DNA of 34,333 bases, from NCBI GenBank assembly GCA_913052575.1, contig CAJXFK010000016.1:1-34333 (forward strand), given 5' to 3'. The DNA comes from an uncultured Planctomycetaceae bacterium (lineage in GTDB: Bacteria > Planctomycetota > Planctomycetia > Pirellulales > UBA1268). Shown here one piece after another: positions 34,021 to 34,333 of the stretch. Both the position numbers and the translations under genes were made by a program. The notes beneath the pieces were generated by a model. The model had not been told where the DNA came from. It saw nothing but the letters and a program-made list of their open reading frames with translations, and made no database searches. The stretch's first letter is position 1; every line of letters begins with the position of its first letter.

Positions 34021-34333
34021 CTACGGTGTTCGTTTGAGTGGCACAAAACTAATTTTCTTAATCATTTCAATGAGTTGTCCGCCTTCTATCCTTCCCGACA
34101 CCGCGGTAATTGCATCAATAATATTGATGTAATCAAGTTCGTAATCACAATCAATTTCAAGCTCTACGTCATCCCGCGAAGCTCCACTCTCGATCGCCAC
34201 ATCAACAAAACTAGCAACTCTTTGTCGCAAATCACGGAAATCAGTAACAGCCTCTCCGTTCATTGAAATCCCCGAGAGTGAGCCGTCATCACCCGAAGCC
34301 AATCGAACCTGTATCGGTGGCAACTGTAAGTCA
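34021..34333 (-). CDS. ExbD/TolR-like protein, C-terminal part (cut by window edge)
   Basis: 104 residues, with the frame open to the last base, so the N-terminal transmembrane helix lies outside the window. The visible part is the periplasmic domain of ExbD/TolR type: 'GISMNGEAVTDFRDLRQRV' followed by 'VELEIDCDYELDYINIIDAITAV', the usual position of the 'AD...y..v..v' motif. ExbD works with ExbB to energise outer-membrane transport by proton motive force. The match is moderate, and the TTG at 34323 is not a start. It converges with the recombinase gene; 133 bases lie between. Confidence 0.65.
   Translation of the reverse strand, partial: DLQLPPIQVRLASGDDGSLSGISMNGEAVTDFRDLRQRVASFVDVAIESGASRDDVELEIDCDYELDYINIIDAITAVSGRIEGGQLIEMIKKISFVPLKRTP

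Overview
The window looks like chromosomal DNA of a planctomycete, probably related to the Pirellulales. The evidence is an McsA/McsB pair, a family of small planctomycete-type secreted or membrane proteins, a PyrK-like reductase, a BPSS1187-type secreted hydrolase, a Tat-exported DUF3500 protein, a GH29 fucosidase with a fucose catabolic set, and loosely packed genes with few canonical promoters. This assignment is inferred from gene content. I saw no rRNA, tRNA, CRISPR array, insertion sequence or prophage.

Layout. 1-2866 (+): the 3' end of a type I mannose-6-phosphate isomerase, a small putative lipoprotein, a 23S rRNA pseudouridine synthase and a PyrK-like protein. 2903-4710 (-): ribosomal protein S20 and a TPR protein. 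4944-7448 (+): a fused uroporphyrinogen-III methyltransferase/synthase and an orphan protein. 7470-8324: a tiny two-helix membrane protein (-) and CoaD (+). 8377-10111 (-): mcsA-mcsB. 10598-15177: trpE overlapping a degenerate ABC ATPase (+), converging on trpB-trpA (-). 15360-18569 (+): MutM, the DUF3500 protein and a ThiO-like oxidase overlapping it. 18697-26236 (-): a fucose locus of secreted hydrolase, FucP, FucI, class II aldolase and GH29 fucosidase. 26730-28864 (-): a three-gene operon of a single-pass membrane protein, a CpsD/MinD-like P-loop protein and an ExeA-like ATPase. 29160-33887 (+): MetH and a XerC/D recombinase. 34021-34333 (-): the C-terminal part of an ExbD/TolR-like protein.

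How the genes work together. The fucose locus is a plausible pathway: extracellular release of L-fucose (GH29), H+-coupled uptake (FucP), isomerisation (FucI) and aldol cleavage (class II aldolase). The fuculokinase step is absent here. Tryptophan genes are split into two convergent units about 11 bp apart at their 3' ends.

Most unusual: three separate P-loop NTPases have lost catalytic residues. The ABC ATPase co-translated with trpE has substitutions at the Q-loop, Walker B Glu and H-loop. The CpsD-like and ExeA-like proteins of the 26730-28864 operon both lack the Walker A lysine, and the CpsD-like protein contains no tyrosine at all. That operon resembles a stripped-down version of the autokinase plus ExeA-type ATPase pair known from exopolysaccharide (XrtA/PEP-CTERM) loci, and it is my best candidate for an undescribed system.
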